A DNA stretch of 64,000 bases from Ryuthela nishihirai (GCA_038380435.1 JAWZYU010000034.1:20005404-20069403), one strand, 5' to 3'; shown: positions 11,815 through 24,338, counted from the stretch's first letter. Notes: a model not told the origin generated them from the sequence alone. Numbers and translations are program-made.

Positions 11815-12200
11815 TATTATCAGTATTATCAACAGTCCTAACGAAAGAATTCATCTCATCAACGTAATTTGACCAAAGGGTAAATTCATCATTACAATCT
11901 AAGTCAGAAATTTTCAAATTCAGAAACCATTTAAGGCCAAAATATTGCAGTGAATTCCCATAACATAATCAACAACCAAACGAAAGAGAAAAGGAGACAA
12001 AATTCGTTCTTGCCAAATTATGTAGCAATGCTAAGTCAGTCATTAAAAGCCTTACAACTCTCACATGTGACTCAGAATAATGAAAGATGTCTATAATAAC
12101 ACTAACTTCTCAGGTATGCCACACAATCACAGATCACAATCAACGACAAATTAAGATGATCAAGAGTCAAAAGCCTTTTTTAAATCTATAAACCTATTAT
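11815..12200 (-). mobile_element. RTE LINE fragment (RT region)
   Basis: Matches the RT-to-thumb part of the RTE copy at 55610-56010: CATAACATAATCAACAACCA, GAGAAAAGGAGACAAAAT and GTCAAAAGCCTTTTT are shared. No tail or 5' end is present. It abuts the remnant 3' side of I-type LINE copy B. Confidence 0.8.
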
Positions 12201-12232
12201 CATGATAATAGCTTTCCGCCAATGATGCTATA

Positions 12233-12716
12233 CATCTGATATAAGATGTCCGAATGTAAGAGGCTTGGACATAAAATCGTGAAAACTAAAAATCATACTG
12301 CGTTCAGAGTTAAAACATGGAGAAGAAATTAAAATATGTTTGACAGTTAAAACGGTGTCGCAAAACTCGCACTTCGGTTCATTGTCTGCCCTTAGAAGAA
12401 AAGAATGAGCAATGAACAAATGCCTAAGCGGATCCGAACAACTACAACTTCCTCCTTGCGATTCCTGTGAAAACATGACTGCCACGGTTTGAAAATAGGT
12501 TTGATCTCAAAGAACTTGTTAATAACCTGTTCTGACCAAGATTTCTGCCACTATGCCCGGAGCTCGATTGTAAAATGCTGGCGGAAATCCAGATATGGAA
12601 CCAACAATGGAGAACCAGAGAGGGGCGTGGTCACTCGTCAACAATGTCTACCAAGTCATTATCCCTGATATCAATGTGACCAGGCACCCAACAAAAGAGA
12701 ATGGTGGTGGTGGCTG
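12233..12716 (-). mobile_element. I-type LINE copy B, segment 1 (ORF2 C-terminus)
   Basis: Minus strand. It encodes the ORF2 C-terminal zinc-like segment (NEPKCEFCDTVLTVKHIL) and the end of RNase H. It stops exactly at the border of the candidate LTR; the sequence resumes at 14240 after a 4-bp duplication. The 3' UTR and tail are lost at about 12233. Confidence 0.85.
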
Positions 12717-14080
12717 TGTTATGAACGGATATTCCAATCCGTTCATAACTTCAAGCCAATATTCCAAACTGTAAGCCACATCAGCGCTTTGTATGTCCTT
12801 GGCGGGTCTGCTTGTTTCATGCCTGAAAAAAAGAGTCCGTGAGAACGCTCTTTGGAGATGCTTTTTTCTCTACTGGAAGCGGTAGCTGGCCATAGGAGTG
12901 GCCACTGTCCGTATCGATCACCGTTGAATGCATCGCCCGTTTTCAGAGGGACAATAAAAAGGAAGCTGTAAAGCCTTTGTCGCATCCATGCTTCAACAGG
13001 GCCGCCACCACATTGAGAGACAGTTCACGACACACAAGCACTCCCCCCCCCCACGAAATGGTACCGGCAGAAACATCCCCAATTAGCGGACAGGATAGGC
13101 GAAATACAACTGCTCCATCTGGTTTGATTCGGACGTTTATGGCCTCCTGCACTAATTCGGAGAACTGTAAAGCCGCAAAATAATAAAAATGTATAGCTAG
13201 AAGCTAAGGATGTTATCATCCCAAAAATCGAGACCACGTGGATCTAGGCAAATTTTTTGGGAGCCCTCCATTGGTCCCAATGTAAGGATACGTCAAACAA
13301 CGGGACCAAGGGGCCATCAATGAGGAAAAGGGGGAGAAGGAGAGTAACAAAGAACCCCACACCAAGGACGTTTTTCTGGGAGATTGGAAAGACAATGAGA
13401 GAGAAAGACAAGTGCTAAAGAAGTGGTGGGTGGATTTCGCTTCGGAGAGAGTGTGCCTTTGCTCTCTCCAAAAATTACATTTTTCTAAGATGCTGAATAG
13501 CTGTTCTGAATTATGGTGATTGTGTCCTCGATAAGATGACAGATGCTAGAGAGTCGACACCTGGACCCCAAGACTCTTTCTGATGATCGAAGACACCGAC
13601 AGACTAAACGATCGACCTGTCGCTAAATCCGTAGGGGCCACCCTTGTCTGCTGATGTGCGATACCCCTCGCTCCTTCAAGTGCCGTCGTGCAGAACTCTG
13701 ATGGCTTTGCCAACATGTTCTAACACAGTTAAGGACTAATGTTTTCCTGCCCTCCGTCCCTTGCTTCTGTGATGACCAACAACCGTGTTGGACAGGATGG
13801 CAAGAACAGGTAGGAAATGATCCTGTTTTCCTATGAATAAGAAAATTATCATAGGTGTTTAGATCAGCTCCGTGCTTAGGAAAGAAACAATAACAGTAAT
13901 CATAGATTGCACGACCATCTGTCATAGGCGAGAGAGAAACCCTGAATGATTTTAGTCGATGTTAAGAGTATAATTCAATTTGTAAGTGTCAGCATGAGCT
14001 CAAACTCAGGAGAGGAATTGCTTTGACGCCCTCTTCTAGGTTTGTCATCATTTCTAATTATTAAATCATTTTGTTTAGAG

Positions 14081-14090
14081 TATAAAAAAA
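14081..14090 (+). promoter_or_regulatory. TATA-like element of the candidate LTR
   Basis: TATAAAAAAA upstream of the AATAAA at 14159, in the order expected of an LTR promoter and polyadenylation region. Confidence 0.4.
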
Positions 14091-14158
14091 GTGATCAGCT
14101 TTATTTTGCTAGACTATATAGATTATATTATTTGCACAGAGGATAAATATTCACGGCC

Positions 14159-14164
14159 AATAAA
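14159..14164 (+). terminator. Poly(A) signal of the candidate LTR
   Basis: AATAAA, 75 bp after the TATA-like element at 14081 and 75 bp before the LTR end. The spacing fits an R region of an LTR. Confidence 0.4.
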
Positions 14165-14239
14165 TTAAATTAAACAACGCAATTGTACGATCAGAAATAT
14201 AAGGGGGACAACCCAAGTTTGGAAAACTCCTTTATAACA

Positions 14240-14636
14240 GCTGCCAGACGATGTAGCTGCTGGAAGATCTTCGAAAGAACAGGGTGAGGCCGATGCTTCA
14301 CCAAGATCAAAGCCTGTAGCCAGCTATGTGAGGGTGTTAAAGCACACTTCGATGACGATGTTTAACCGCTACGTGGTCCAAGGCGAGGCTGATAGCATGC
14401 AACTCTGCATGTAGATGGAAACTGCAGTGGGATCTAGTCTGCAATGATTACATCACAGCAGACCATGGCCGATCCCACTGACGTGCCAGCCTTCGAGCCA
14501 TCTGTAAAGACAGGCTAGAAGTTCGGGTAGTCAACATTATTGCTGGCAAAGAGTTGCCAGCACATACAGTCGAGTGTATATGCCTTCTCAGTCTTGCAAA
14601 GGGAAAAATCACAGGAAGGGGAAACAGCACCCATGG
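14240..14636 (-). mobile_element. I-type LINE copy B, segment 2 (RNase H)
   Basis: Continues segment 1 without loss after the LTR. It matches the RNase H coding region of the intact LINE (around 35240-35630), read in reverse. It ends at CATGG, where the tail of another LINE copy begins; the remainder of copy B is found at 21105-21405. Confidence 0.88.
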
Positions 14637-15511
14637 TAGGTTGGTTGGTTGTTTAGGGTTTTATGGCACATTAGCATCTAAGGCTATAATGTGTCAAACA
14701 CATGATAAAAATTATAAAAGTAGTAGAACCTTCAGCCAAAATTAAAAATCGAACAACACAAACATTCAAAAGGCATAAAATTGTAAATCAACATTTAAAT
14801 ATATAAATATCAACAAGGTTCGAAATATGTGGTACAACAAACTCAACCTAGGTATAAAAATCCCAGGAGAAAAGCAGAAACAGAACAATAATATAAAATT
14901 ACAGATGGTTAAACTGTCCCGTAAAATGTAAAAAGACACAAATAGTGGTTAAAACTTAGTCACTGGATAAAATATGTCACTGTGTAAGAGGCTCGGATGT
15001 AAAAATTTGAAAACTAAAAAACATATAGCATACAAAGTTAAAACGTGGACAAGAAATTAAAATATGTTTGACAGGCAAAGTGATGTCACAAAACTCGCAC
15101 TTAAGTTACGTTTGTCATCTGCCCATAGAAGAAACGAACGAGTAATAAATGTGTCCTAAGCAAGAGCCGAGTAAGTACAACTTCCTCCATGTGATAACAT
15201 GACTGCCATGGTTTGATGATAGGTTGGAGCTCAACGAGCTTGTTTGTAAGCTTTCTGACCACGATCTCTGCCACTATGTTTGGAACTCAATGATAAAACG
15301 CTGCGGAAATGCAGATACGGAACCGGCAACGGAGAGCTGGACAGGGGGATGGTCAACATGGCAGCTGTGTCTGCCAGTCACTGCTCCTAATGCCAGGTGG
15401 CCAGGCACCCAAAGAAAGGATGTTCAACTTGGCTGCCAGTTGATGTAGCTGTTTGCGGATCTTAGAAAGAACAAGGTGAGGCTGATGCTCACCAAGATCA
15501 AAGCCTGTAGC
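14637..15511 (-). mobile_element. I-type LINE copy C/E, 3' part
   Basis: Begins with the reverse complement of the LINE tail (GGTTGGTTGGTTGTTTAGGG) followed by the 3' UTR, then the ORF2 C-terminus up to the RNase H region (equivalent to about 35550). Diverged, with many stops. It is the 3' end of the block inserted into copy B. Confidence 0.85.
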
Positions 15512-17893
15512 GATTGGTTGTCTGGGGTTTAATGACGCATTGGTTACTCAAGCCATAATACGCCAAACAAATTATAAAATAAATGATAAAAGCTAGAAAA
15601 ACCAATAACCAGAATTTAACACAACAACAAAAGATAAATACACGAATATACAAAAGATGTAAACAACAAAAGACAAATACATGAATATACAAAAGATTTA
15701 AACAACAGAAAACATTATATAATAAACAAGTGTAGCTGCTTGAGGGGGTATTTATTTTTTTATTATTTTATAAAATATCAACACAAAATAAAATCTACCC
15801 AGGTGTAAACGACCTGGTCTATATTTATTATATTTATGATTATTATTAGGCTATTTATTACGCAAAACAACAATGCAAAATCAAAGTCTGTTAAAATCTA
15901 TTAAAGTATCCAGTATAACACAAAAATGAAATAGAGGCATAAAACTGCAATGATCGAGTGTAAGGGCCTCAGACTTAAATCATGGAAGCTAAAATGTAAA
16001 CGTTATTCAATGTTAAAGCAAGACAGAGAATTAAAATATGTTTAATAGTTAAATCGGTGTCACAAAACTTACACTTAGGTTCGTCATCTGCCCGTAGGCG
16101 AAACGAATGAGTAATAAATGAGTGACCTAAGGCGGAGCTGAACAAATACAACTTCCTCATTGCAATTCTTGAGAAAACATGATTGCCATAGTTTAATAAC
16201 AGGTTTGATCTCAAAGAGCTCGTTCACAAGCTGTTCTGACCAAGATCTCTGCCACTGTGCCCAGAGCTCTATGGTAAAATGCTGCCGAAAATCCAGATAT
16301 GGAACTGGCAATGGAGTTCCTAATAGGGGCGTGGCAGACTTGGCAGCAGCATCTGCCAAGTCACTGCCGTCATGCCCAGGCACTGAACAGAAAAGGATGT
16401 TTGTCGCAGCTGCCAGACAATGGAGTTGCTGGAAGATCTCGGAAAGAACAGGGTGAGGTCGATGCCTCACTGAGATCAAAACTTATAACCAACTAAGCCA
16501 GTCAATGTAAATCCGTATCAGGGTTGATGCTTAGCTGCCATGTGGTCGAAGCGAGGCTGATAACGTGCAACTCTGTAGTGAACATGGAACACTGCAGTGG
16601 GATCTAGTCTGCAATGATTACATCACAGCAGACCATGGCCAATCCCACTGATGTACCAGATTTTGAGCCATAAGTCCGGGTACTCAGCACGGTGGCTGAC
16701 AAGAGTTGCTGATACACACAGTTGAGTGTAAAGTCCTTTCCCATCCCGGAAAGAGAAAAATCAGAGGAAGAGGAGCCACAGAGGAAGCAGGAGCAAATCC
16801 ATAAAATGTCTTAAAAGGGGGTGGGGGGTGATATACGAAGTAAGGTCCATTTCGAATTGAGAGATCTGCTGTGTAAAAGAAAAGAAATAGATTTTGCAAC
16901 TTTACTATGCCTTTGGCCAAAACACAGCCTATTTCTTTTGGACACAAAAGCAAATTAATAAAATAATATTACACCTATCTCTCGATTTACACAGTAGATA
17001 GGTTCCTTACACTGGACGATGTTCAATGCCCGCATGCACTTGGACTTGAGATGATATATGTGTAGCAAAAAAGTCAATTTCCAATAGAAGATGAGATCGA
17101 GAACCTTGGTCTCTGTCACAACTAGAATAATTTTTCCCCTAAGCCATAGCTCAGGATCCAGAAGAATATTACTCTTGTGACAAAAGAAGTTGTCCCCACA
17201 AAAGAAGCATTCTTCTGTGGGGAGAACGGAAACCCATTGGCCGTCACCCAAACCGAATGATTGTTCAGGGCAATTTGCAGTTGTATTTCAATGACCCTCA
17301 TGCTGAGTGATGAGCAAACGATGTTAAAATTGTCAACATAGATGGCATTATCTACAGTCAGAGCAAGTTGTCTTGTAATAGAATTAATTAATCTTGACAG
17401 CAAAAAGCATAATATGCAGAACGCAGCCTTGTGGTATCCTTTGTTCTTGGGGGTAAGGCCACGACAGAGTGTTGCTGACACGGACACAAAAAGAATATGG
17501 CGATAAAAAGTTCCAGAAGAAGATCCGCATATGACCTCTCAAGCCAAAGCTATGGATGTCATGAACAACGTTGAATCTCCAAGCTGCTTGCGTATGATTT
17601 TCCAGTGTCAAAGAAAACTGATGCCAGGTGTTCTCGTTTTAAAAATGAATTTCTGATAGCTGATTCAAGGCGTATCTGATGGTCAAAAGTTGACCATTGA
17701 TTGTGAAAGCCACACTGAGTGTTAGAAAGAAGGTTGTGATGTTCTAAATACCAGATGAGTCAGGCATTTACCATTCTTTCCAACACCTTGCATACACACA
17801 GCTCGTCAATGTTATTGGACGATAATTGGAAGGAATTTTGGGATCCTTTCCTGGCTTGGAGAAGGCTAAGACGATAGCCTTCCTGTTCGTCTA
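15512..17893 (-). mobile_element. I-type LINE copy D, 3' end to RT
   Basis: A second tail (GATTGGTTGTCTGGGGTTTA) starts here. Then follow 3' UTR, ORF2 C-terminus and RNase H (16084-16480: RQHFTIELWAQWQRSWSEQL). A foreign or degenerate gap covers about 16790-16960. RT follows (16965-17890: NAIYVDNFNI in place of the usual YVDD, and the SMRVIE.QLQIALNN stretch). Some of the sequence after 16474 could instead be the continuation of copy C, which D interrupts. The RT active-site motif is degraded. Confidence 0.8.
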
Positions 17894-17894
17894 C

Positions 17895-19645
17895 TCCTTC
17901 TTAGTTCTTCGACAACCTCACTCTTTCCACTGATAACACTGTGGCCATGGTTCTCATGAAGAGAGGTGTTCTGCCCATCTTCCCTGGTATCATGTTTGAA
18001 CCTGACCATATTAAGGCAGTCAGACTGCCTAAGTTCCTTGGTGTCGTTATGGACAACAGGGTCCCCATATCCAGCATCTTAAGACAGTTGCCACACTGAA
18101 GCAAAAGTCTTTCCTTGCTGGTACCAACTGGAGAAGTTCGTGCAAGACCCTCTTGGTCTTGTACCGACACTTGATCCTCTCCTGCATCAACTACAGTGGT
18201 CACCTTTTGAGCAATGCTTCTGCTTCTCTTCTGAGCAAGTTCGCCACTGTTCACACCATGTCCCTGCACCTCTGTCTCAGACTCTGCCTAACACACTTAA
18301 TGCGTCTGTCATCGCAGATGCTGATGACATGCCTTTCCGACTGCACTTAAGAGGGATCTACTGTGTCATCTTTCGAGACTCCACACCCTCCATTTCAATC
18401 ACGAGCTGCTCAAGAAGCTGCAAGACAGACCATACTCTGTCATCGCCATTTCTACCACTGACTTCTACAGTCGAGTCCTTCCTGCTGGCAATACGCTCTT
18501 TCCTGACCTTTCACCCTGGAAGAATAGTGATCTTAAAATCAACGTCTACATCCACTCAGTAGGCTGAGCCACTCAGATCACGTGGCTGTCAGACTCCTCT
18601 CCATCTCCTATGTCACAGCATGATATGAGGTGTACTGAGGTCTACACTGACGGATCTGTTGATCGAGAAAGACTGTGTGCTGCCTCTGCATTCTCCATCC
18701 TGGATACTGACATCAGAGGCTTCTGTCCCCTGCATCTCACTTCCTCCACCAATGCTGAGCTCCACGCTATCCCTAAGGCTGTAGCTTCCATCCCCAGCCT
18801 TGGGAGTGACAACTTTGTCATCCTCTGCAACTCCAAGTCTGCCTTGCGAGCTCTCCAGAAGAGAGACAGTAAGAATTGCAACCTATTTCTTATTTATTAT
18901 TTATCATTCTTATCAAGATCATTGGAGACATGCTCCAAGCTTACTTCTGCCAGTATCATGATCCACTTAGAGTGGATACCCTCCCACGTTGGGCTATCTG
19001 GTAATGAGCTTGCTGATCGGATCACTAAAGAGGAGCTTGGGAGTCAGAGGTATGTTACTAATTTCCCCCTTTCTCTCTGTGATTGCAAGATTTTTGTCTC
19101 TGAACTGATGAGCTAATATCGTCTTGCCCAGTTGTTCCTCATATAAGGTACCTGGTAGATCTCTCACTCACTGCTCCTAACCTCAGCCGATTTGAGGAGA
19201 CCCTCCTACATTGTCTCTCAGTTGGAGTCATCTACAGCAATTCTACTCTTCACACTCTCAGCAGATTCCTAACTGTACCACATGCAGCACACCTGAGACT
19301 GTATCTCACATCCTACTTAACTGCTCCCACTACAATGCTGAAAGAGAAGTTTTGTTTCAGGAGCTACATGCTATTAGTGCTATTGATTACTCGATTACAC
19401 CCCTTCTTGGAACTCACCAGAACAAGAAGCTGCTGTAAACGAGCATATGACTATTCACTGATTTCTTTCAGAACATCAGCCTTTTCTGCAAAGTCTAAAA
19501 CTTTGATTTTGTCTCTGTTTCCGCCCTATAATATTTTTCTACATACCTACATAATGTAGCAGAAATGTAGTATTTTCTGCTTCTGATATCTCGTCCTTCT
19601 GTTATGACTGGTGTAGGGATGTACTGGTTGGTATTGGAGGCTAAT
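17895..19645 (+). mobile_element. Second RNase H-bearing LINE family, 5'-truncated
   Basis: Plus-strand LINE remnant, distinct in sequence from the I-type LINE. It has end-of-RT sequence (17900-18560), RNase H (18610-19116: VYTDGSVD, STNAELHAI, WIPSHVGLSGNELADRI) and a C-terminal CCHC-like segment (CTTCSTPETVSHILLNC, 19211-19438). The third RNase H acidic position reads CNSKSAL where SDSKSAL is expected, so it is inactive. It occupies the position of the missing endonuclease portion of the surrounding LINE. Confidence 0.78.
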
Positions 19646-19659
19646 TTCGCCATATTCTT

Positions 19660-21104
19660 ACAACACTTTGAACCTTGATCTGGATAATGTTATTGATATT
19701 CTTGAGGCGCTGCACCTTCTTTTCCTCCTTCCATTTGGGACAATTGCGAGAATATGCTGGATGATCGCCACTACACTTCACATAGCTAGCATTGTCTGCT
19801 GTACAGCAAGGATACAGATAATCCTGGCTGCCACAGCGAGCACAGGTGGGTTTACCCCAGCAAGCTGTGTGGACATCTCTGGTACTGAAAGCAGCATAGA
19901 AGGTTAAATATACAGCTGTACCTCACAATGCAAATAAACTGCCTTGATGGAAGAAGACAGGCGTGGCATGTTGAAAGTTAAGATCAGTACTTGGGTCAAT
20001 ACCAATTTACCATCACAATGCGACGAAACTCGATAGACCGATGTTACTCTTTAAGGGGTGAACTCAGAGCTCAGAGATGATTTCCTGCTCAGTGACATTG
20101 AGAAGTCCCCACTCAGAGATCACACCCCAAGAGGAATTTAATGCTTTGTTGGGAGTGACGATGATGGCCATCCCACCAACCTCTAACCTTCAGGAGTAGT
20201 TCCAAATGTTTTGAACACACAGTCTCAAGTTGCAAGTCACCAGATTGCAGGTGCTTGATGGATTGCAGCGAATCCGCAAGACCTTCCAAACCTTTATTAA
20301 TGAAAGGTGGGAACATGTCCCCAATTACCTGATCACCCATAGAGTAAATGATCAGGAGTCTTGGGGACGAAGACACACAAGGGAGACGACGGCATAAATG
20401 ACAAAGACAACAAAGAAGATGGGGGCTCATGTCGAGCCCTCTTGGTGGCATTGATCAAATCAATTTCTTTAATTGATCTCATGTTTAATTTAGTGTAGTT
20501 CAGTGCTTGCTATTCCCACCCACCACGGAGCCCAAGTGGCACTCGGTTGGGCGCCAAGGCTGCACAGACACTATACCCACACAGGCAGTGAGCCAATCCT
20601 TCACAAAAAAAAAAATCAAAGAAAAATGGAAAGAGAAGTGTGGGGAAATAAACTTTCTTCACAAAAGGAATAAGATGAAAAATAACAAAATTGTGAACAT
20701 CGAAAAGAAAGGACAACTTTAAAAGAATAAAAATGTGTGAGGAAACTCGCCAACGTTTGTCCGGACATGGGTAAGGCACTCATCGCTCTGCATAGTTGGT
20801 CCTAGCAGGTCCAGCCCAACCTGATTGGAACTCCATTTATCAGAAGTAGAGGACAAAGCAGTGTGAAGGAGGGGCCCTGGAATTCGCTGCCCAGTCCCAC
20901 AAGTAACAGGTTTCCTGATGGCAAGATGGCCAAAGGCGACCCTGACAGTCATGAGCTGAGAAGACGAGGTCCCCGAGCAATTACCAGGATCCTACTTTCC
21001 TGGGACATGGGTCTCTGTATATGGCAAATACATGGGTGAGCATTCAGAAGCCTGTGAAGATACTTGAACCAGTGGAACCTTCACAGGGTAGTCCTCTCAC
21101 CATG
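19660..21104 (-). mobile_element. I-type LINE ORF1 and 5' UTR (5' end of copy E)
   Basis: Minus strand. 19690-20470 matches ORF1 of the intact LINE (20113-20451 includes LIIYSMGDQVIGDMFPPFIN; compare LIIHSTGDQVFGDM). 20480-21104 matches the 5' UTR, reaching to within about 25 bp of the 5' terminus. The zinc-knuckle coding part is recognisable near 19750-19870. With 14637-15511 it brackets a 6.5-kb block inserted in copy B. Confidence 0.85.
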
Positions 21105-21405
21105 GACAGGGAACTCGCACTGAGGGGTCATGGTGGGAGTGATTCAGTTGTTAACTGTGTGACACTATCAAGACTGGTATTGGTCTCTGATGTAGCCTCA
21201 GACTTTGAAACCGATAGGATGAATGGCAGTCGGACGATTAGTGTAAAGTTATCACTTGGGACCGAAAACGCAGTCCCAGCAGGGATCGCAATTTAGATGC
21301 ATATTGTAGGAATAACTGCAGACGGAGAATAGATAAAGAAGGTTCATTAGTCTTAATGTAAAGACTGGACTGCTGAGGTGCAGAAGCCCCCATGCAGACA
21401 CAGAC
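21105..21405 (-). mobile_element. I-type LINE copy B, segment 3 (5'-truncated end)
   Basis: Resumes the RNase H/linker region of copy B where segment 2 stopped (equivalent to about 34960-35250 of the intact element) and ends at its 5' truncation point near 21405. Confidence 0.83.
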
Positions 21406-22257
21406 AAATAAATTAAAAAACGCACAATTACTTTAAATTCAATGTTAAATAAGGAAAATAAATGAAGGAAACTAGGATAGGTGTTGATCAGTGATAGCCA
21501 ATCTTTTCGGGATGAATTGCCCTTTTACCAAAAAAAGCCTTTTAATTAAAATGAAATTATTTTCCCTTAAAAAAACTAGTTGAAAAAATTTCTCCTATAT
21601 AGGATATTTTGTAGAGTGCTGTTTTTCCAGTAAATTAGCATAGTAAATATTGTTGACGAATAATATCACAAATATAAATTGCCACTACTCATTAGATATC
21701 CTTATTAAAGGGTATGAAATCATTCTTAACATCGATATCGATTCTGCAGGTACAAAAGTTCATATAATTAAGTAGCAGAGATCTTGTTCTGCTGGCAGTA
21801 GCTCAGCGATCAGAGTACACCCCATCTCTTCCCCGCCACAAATTTTTAAAATATCTCAATTTGGGAACCATTGCTCTGGATGATATAATGTAAATATTTT
21901 GAACATTTTCTAATAGATCAACTGTTTAACACGACCTTTTTAACATATTTCAGTAATGGATATCTGCAAATATTAATCTCATAGGCTAATTTTAATAATT
22001 AACTGAAGAAATAGAAATTCATATTTTCTTTCAAACTAAATGTTCCATGAAACCTTAACGTTTTAAAGTATTTTAAAATTTTGAGAATTAATTTTAATGA
22101 GAATGAAAAACAATTCTAACATTTATATTCAATGCCATTATTATTCGTTATTCTTTCAGTTGTCTCAAATATAGGCCTCTCGGCCTATTGCCTTAAACGG
22201 CGTAGGATATAAAATTAGCAATTAATTGACTTTAAATCTTATAGTTAACTGTTTCAC
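21406..22257. other. Intron stretch, possible hAT relic 21490-21880
   Basis: AGTGATAGCCAATCTTTTC near 21490 and GGGAACCATTGCTCTGG near 21865 resemble left and right ends of a hAT-type non-autonomous element, but I see no matching 8-bp duplication. The rest is AT-rich with no further feature. Confidence 0.3.
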
Positions 22258-22379
22258 CTTTACATAAACACCATCATCAGGTTTACTTTCACAGTCCTTT
22301 TCGAAAGTTAGCACCTCAAATTGAAATCCAAGATGATCAATGGGAATACGATACTTGCGAGCAAAATTTTGGGAAGCTC
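22258..22379 (-). CDS. Dynein heavy chain exon (window exon 9)
   Basis: Two bases finish the Gly codon, then 40 residues: [20 protein letters not shown] and [20 protein letters not shown]. Acceptor CCTTAG, donor GTGAAA. Phase 0 at its end, followed directly by GLFLEGARW of the next exon after a 13.9-kb intron, the largest visible. Confidence 0.95.
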
Positions 22380-23927
22380 CTAAGGAAGGAAAAGAAATTA
22401 GAGTAAAACGATATCACTATATACATTTATAAGGCAACGAACTGTCCAAAAGTAGATAATAAGTATAAAACAATACATTAAAAAACATTTTTCGTTAGCA
22501 AGTTTTTGCACCTAATGCAGTTTTAGAAATTAGAGCATTTTTTGTCTTAGAGCTAATTTTTCCAACGACATCTTTCGGTCAAGTGAAATGCTAAGCAAAA
22601 AAGGAAAGATTTGCTGAAAGATTGTTCATGTCTCTGAGGTCCATTATCGAACATTAAATTGGCTGACCAGTTGACTACCAATACCCTTTTAAAAAAGGTT
22701 TGGGCATTGAAGTGCGGTCAGACAGATTCGCCTATTGATGTCTGATACAATATTTCAATGAAACGATTGGTTTTTCCGACCATCAGAATTTGAAGTGCAC
22801 TTGGAAAAACGAACCCTTTTCAATAACAAAACAATATTTAAGTCTTAAGAAATTTTATATTAGAACTGGGCAAAACGACCACATTATAAAACCCAATGTT
22901 TTCCAAACGGAAGATGTATGTCTTAGGCAGTTCTCGCATTATATTATGAGCCCAATAATGAGTTTTTTATGCAATCCTTAAGGTTGTTTTGCAACTCTAC
23001 ATTTAGGCAGCTCTATAACGCAATGACACTTTGAATATATTGAATTTTAACCATTGATAAAATTAGAACTGCACCGAATGTTCGATTAAAGTTTGACATA
23101 CTTTTAATGAACAAAATTTGCGTAGACTGAAATATATTACAATTTGATCATGGCTAAATCTATTGACCGTTTAGCCTGCTTTTAAATGCTTTCAACGTTA
23201 AGTAGAATTACAATGCTCTTCAGAACGCCGTTGCAATACTCTATGACACCATTTGCATGAGGATGCATTGGAATGAAATTTTTGGGGACAACACCAATTT
23301 CCCTGTGAAACATGTATCAGCAAAATGACAAAGTTCATGCCTTGATCGAAAGCTATCACTTGGGTACATCAGTTCTTGAAAAAGATTTTAAGAAAGCAAC
23401 CCATGTTACTCTGGTGATTAAAGCTAAACCAAACAGCCAATAGATACCGTGTGTCCATATACATAAAATATAAACTGTTCATATCCATAAATCCACCACA
23501 TATAAAACGTATTTATGCCTCTAAATTATATTGAAAGAGGTTGAATTGGTCTTCTGATGTCAGATGAAACCATACTGAAATTATTTACAGGCTTAGTAAC
23601 TAAGTGAGAGCATAAATCTCCAATTTGAATCTTTCGAGGGACAAAAAGAAATGGCCCTAACTCATCTGAGATTGGAGAGATACCAGAATACCTTTGAATG
23701 TAAATAAGCATTGTGCCAATATGTAATCTAAATCTAGGGGCAAACATCGACACATTGGTAATTAGTGCATACTATACCCTGTAAACCAAATATTAGGCGA
23801 AGACTGAACTCATACCTCGATTTCTTTGTCTCATGTGATAGCACAATGGATTCCAAGGAACGAGAGAACTTTGTAGTGTTATTTTTATTGTATTTATATT
23901 TATTTGTAGTGTTTTTTGCACAAGGCC
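22380..23927. other. Intron sequence, nothing recognised
   Basis: AT-rich intron between exons 8 and 9. The short ORFs here (22790-22981, 23526-23753) have no recognisable motif. Only the SINE-A at 23942 further on is identifiable. Confidence 0.6.
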
Positions 23928-23941
23928 TCTCTCGGCCAAGG

Positions 23942-24324
23942 GGGGTGGCTCAGTCGGTAGCGCGCCAGACTCGTAATCTGTAGTTCCCAGGTTCGAGTCC
24001 CAGCTGGGTCAGCGTTGAGATTTATCTCCGCAAAATTTCCCCGCCCTGCCCACGGTCAGTAGGGGACACTGATGGGCTTGAAAAGGCCGCCGTCCATCGG
24101 ACGGGACGTTAAGCCGTGGCCCCGTGTGCGGGAGAGCCATACCCTGTGCACATTAAAGAACACGCTGGATGGCCTTGACGGGAGGCTACCATCTGTCTCC
24201 GAACAGCTGTTCCAGTGGGTCCCCTCCCCCAACCTTCTCTGAGCCATCGGGGTCATTGTGACCTGGTCATTTAGCCCATGGTGTGCAAAAAAGTGCCGCT
24301 CAGAGGTAAAACAATCCAATCCAA
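23942..24324 (+). repeat. SINE-A copy, 14-bp TSD
   Basis: Full-length plus-strand SINE-A, tail ACAATCCAATCCAA. TCTCTCGGCCAAGG flanks it (23928-23941 and 24325-24338). Well preserved A- and B-box-like motifs. Confidence 0.95.
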
Positions 24325-24338
24325 TCTCTCGGCCAAGG

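Larger units (their letters stand above)
12717..14239 (+). mobile_element. Candidate solo LTR (1,523 bp) inside LINE copy B
   Basis: Starts TGTTAT and ends ATAACA, the TG...CA signature of LTRs. GCTG is duplicated at 12713-12716 and 14240-14243, where the uninterrupted LINE reads GGCTGCC. Near its right end are TATAAAAAAA (14081-14090) and AATAAA (14159-14164), in promoter then poly(A) order, so the LTR reads on the plus strand. A 13-bp hairpin (718-730/737-749 of the 12 kb block) follows the left end. Internal ORFs (12743-12985, 13623-13925) show no known motif. Alternative: an unclassified DNA transposon with 6-bp terminal repeats. Confidence 0.62.

Noticed and set aside
12743..13237. Coding genes inside the candidate LTR
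   Set aside because: Overlapping short ORFs on both strands without shared frame or known domain. More likely non-coding LTR sequence.
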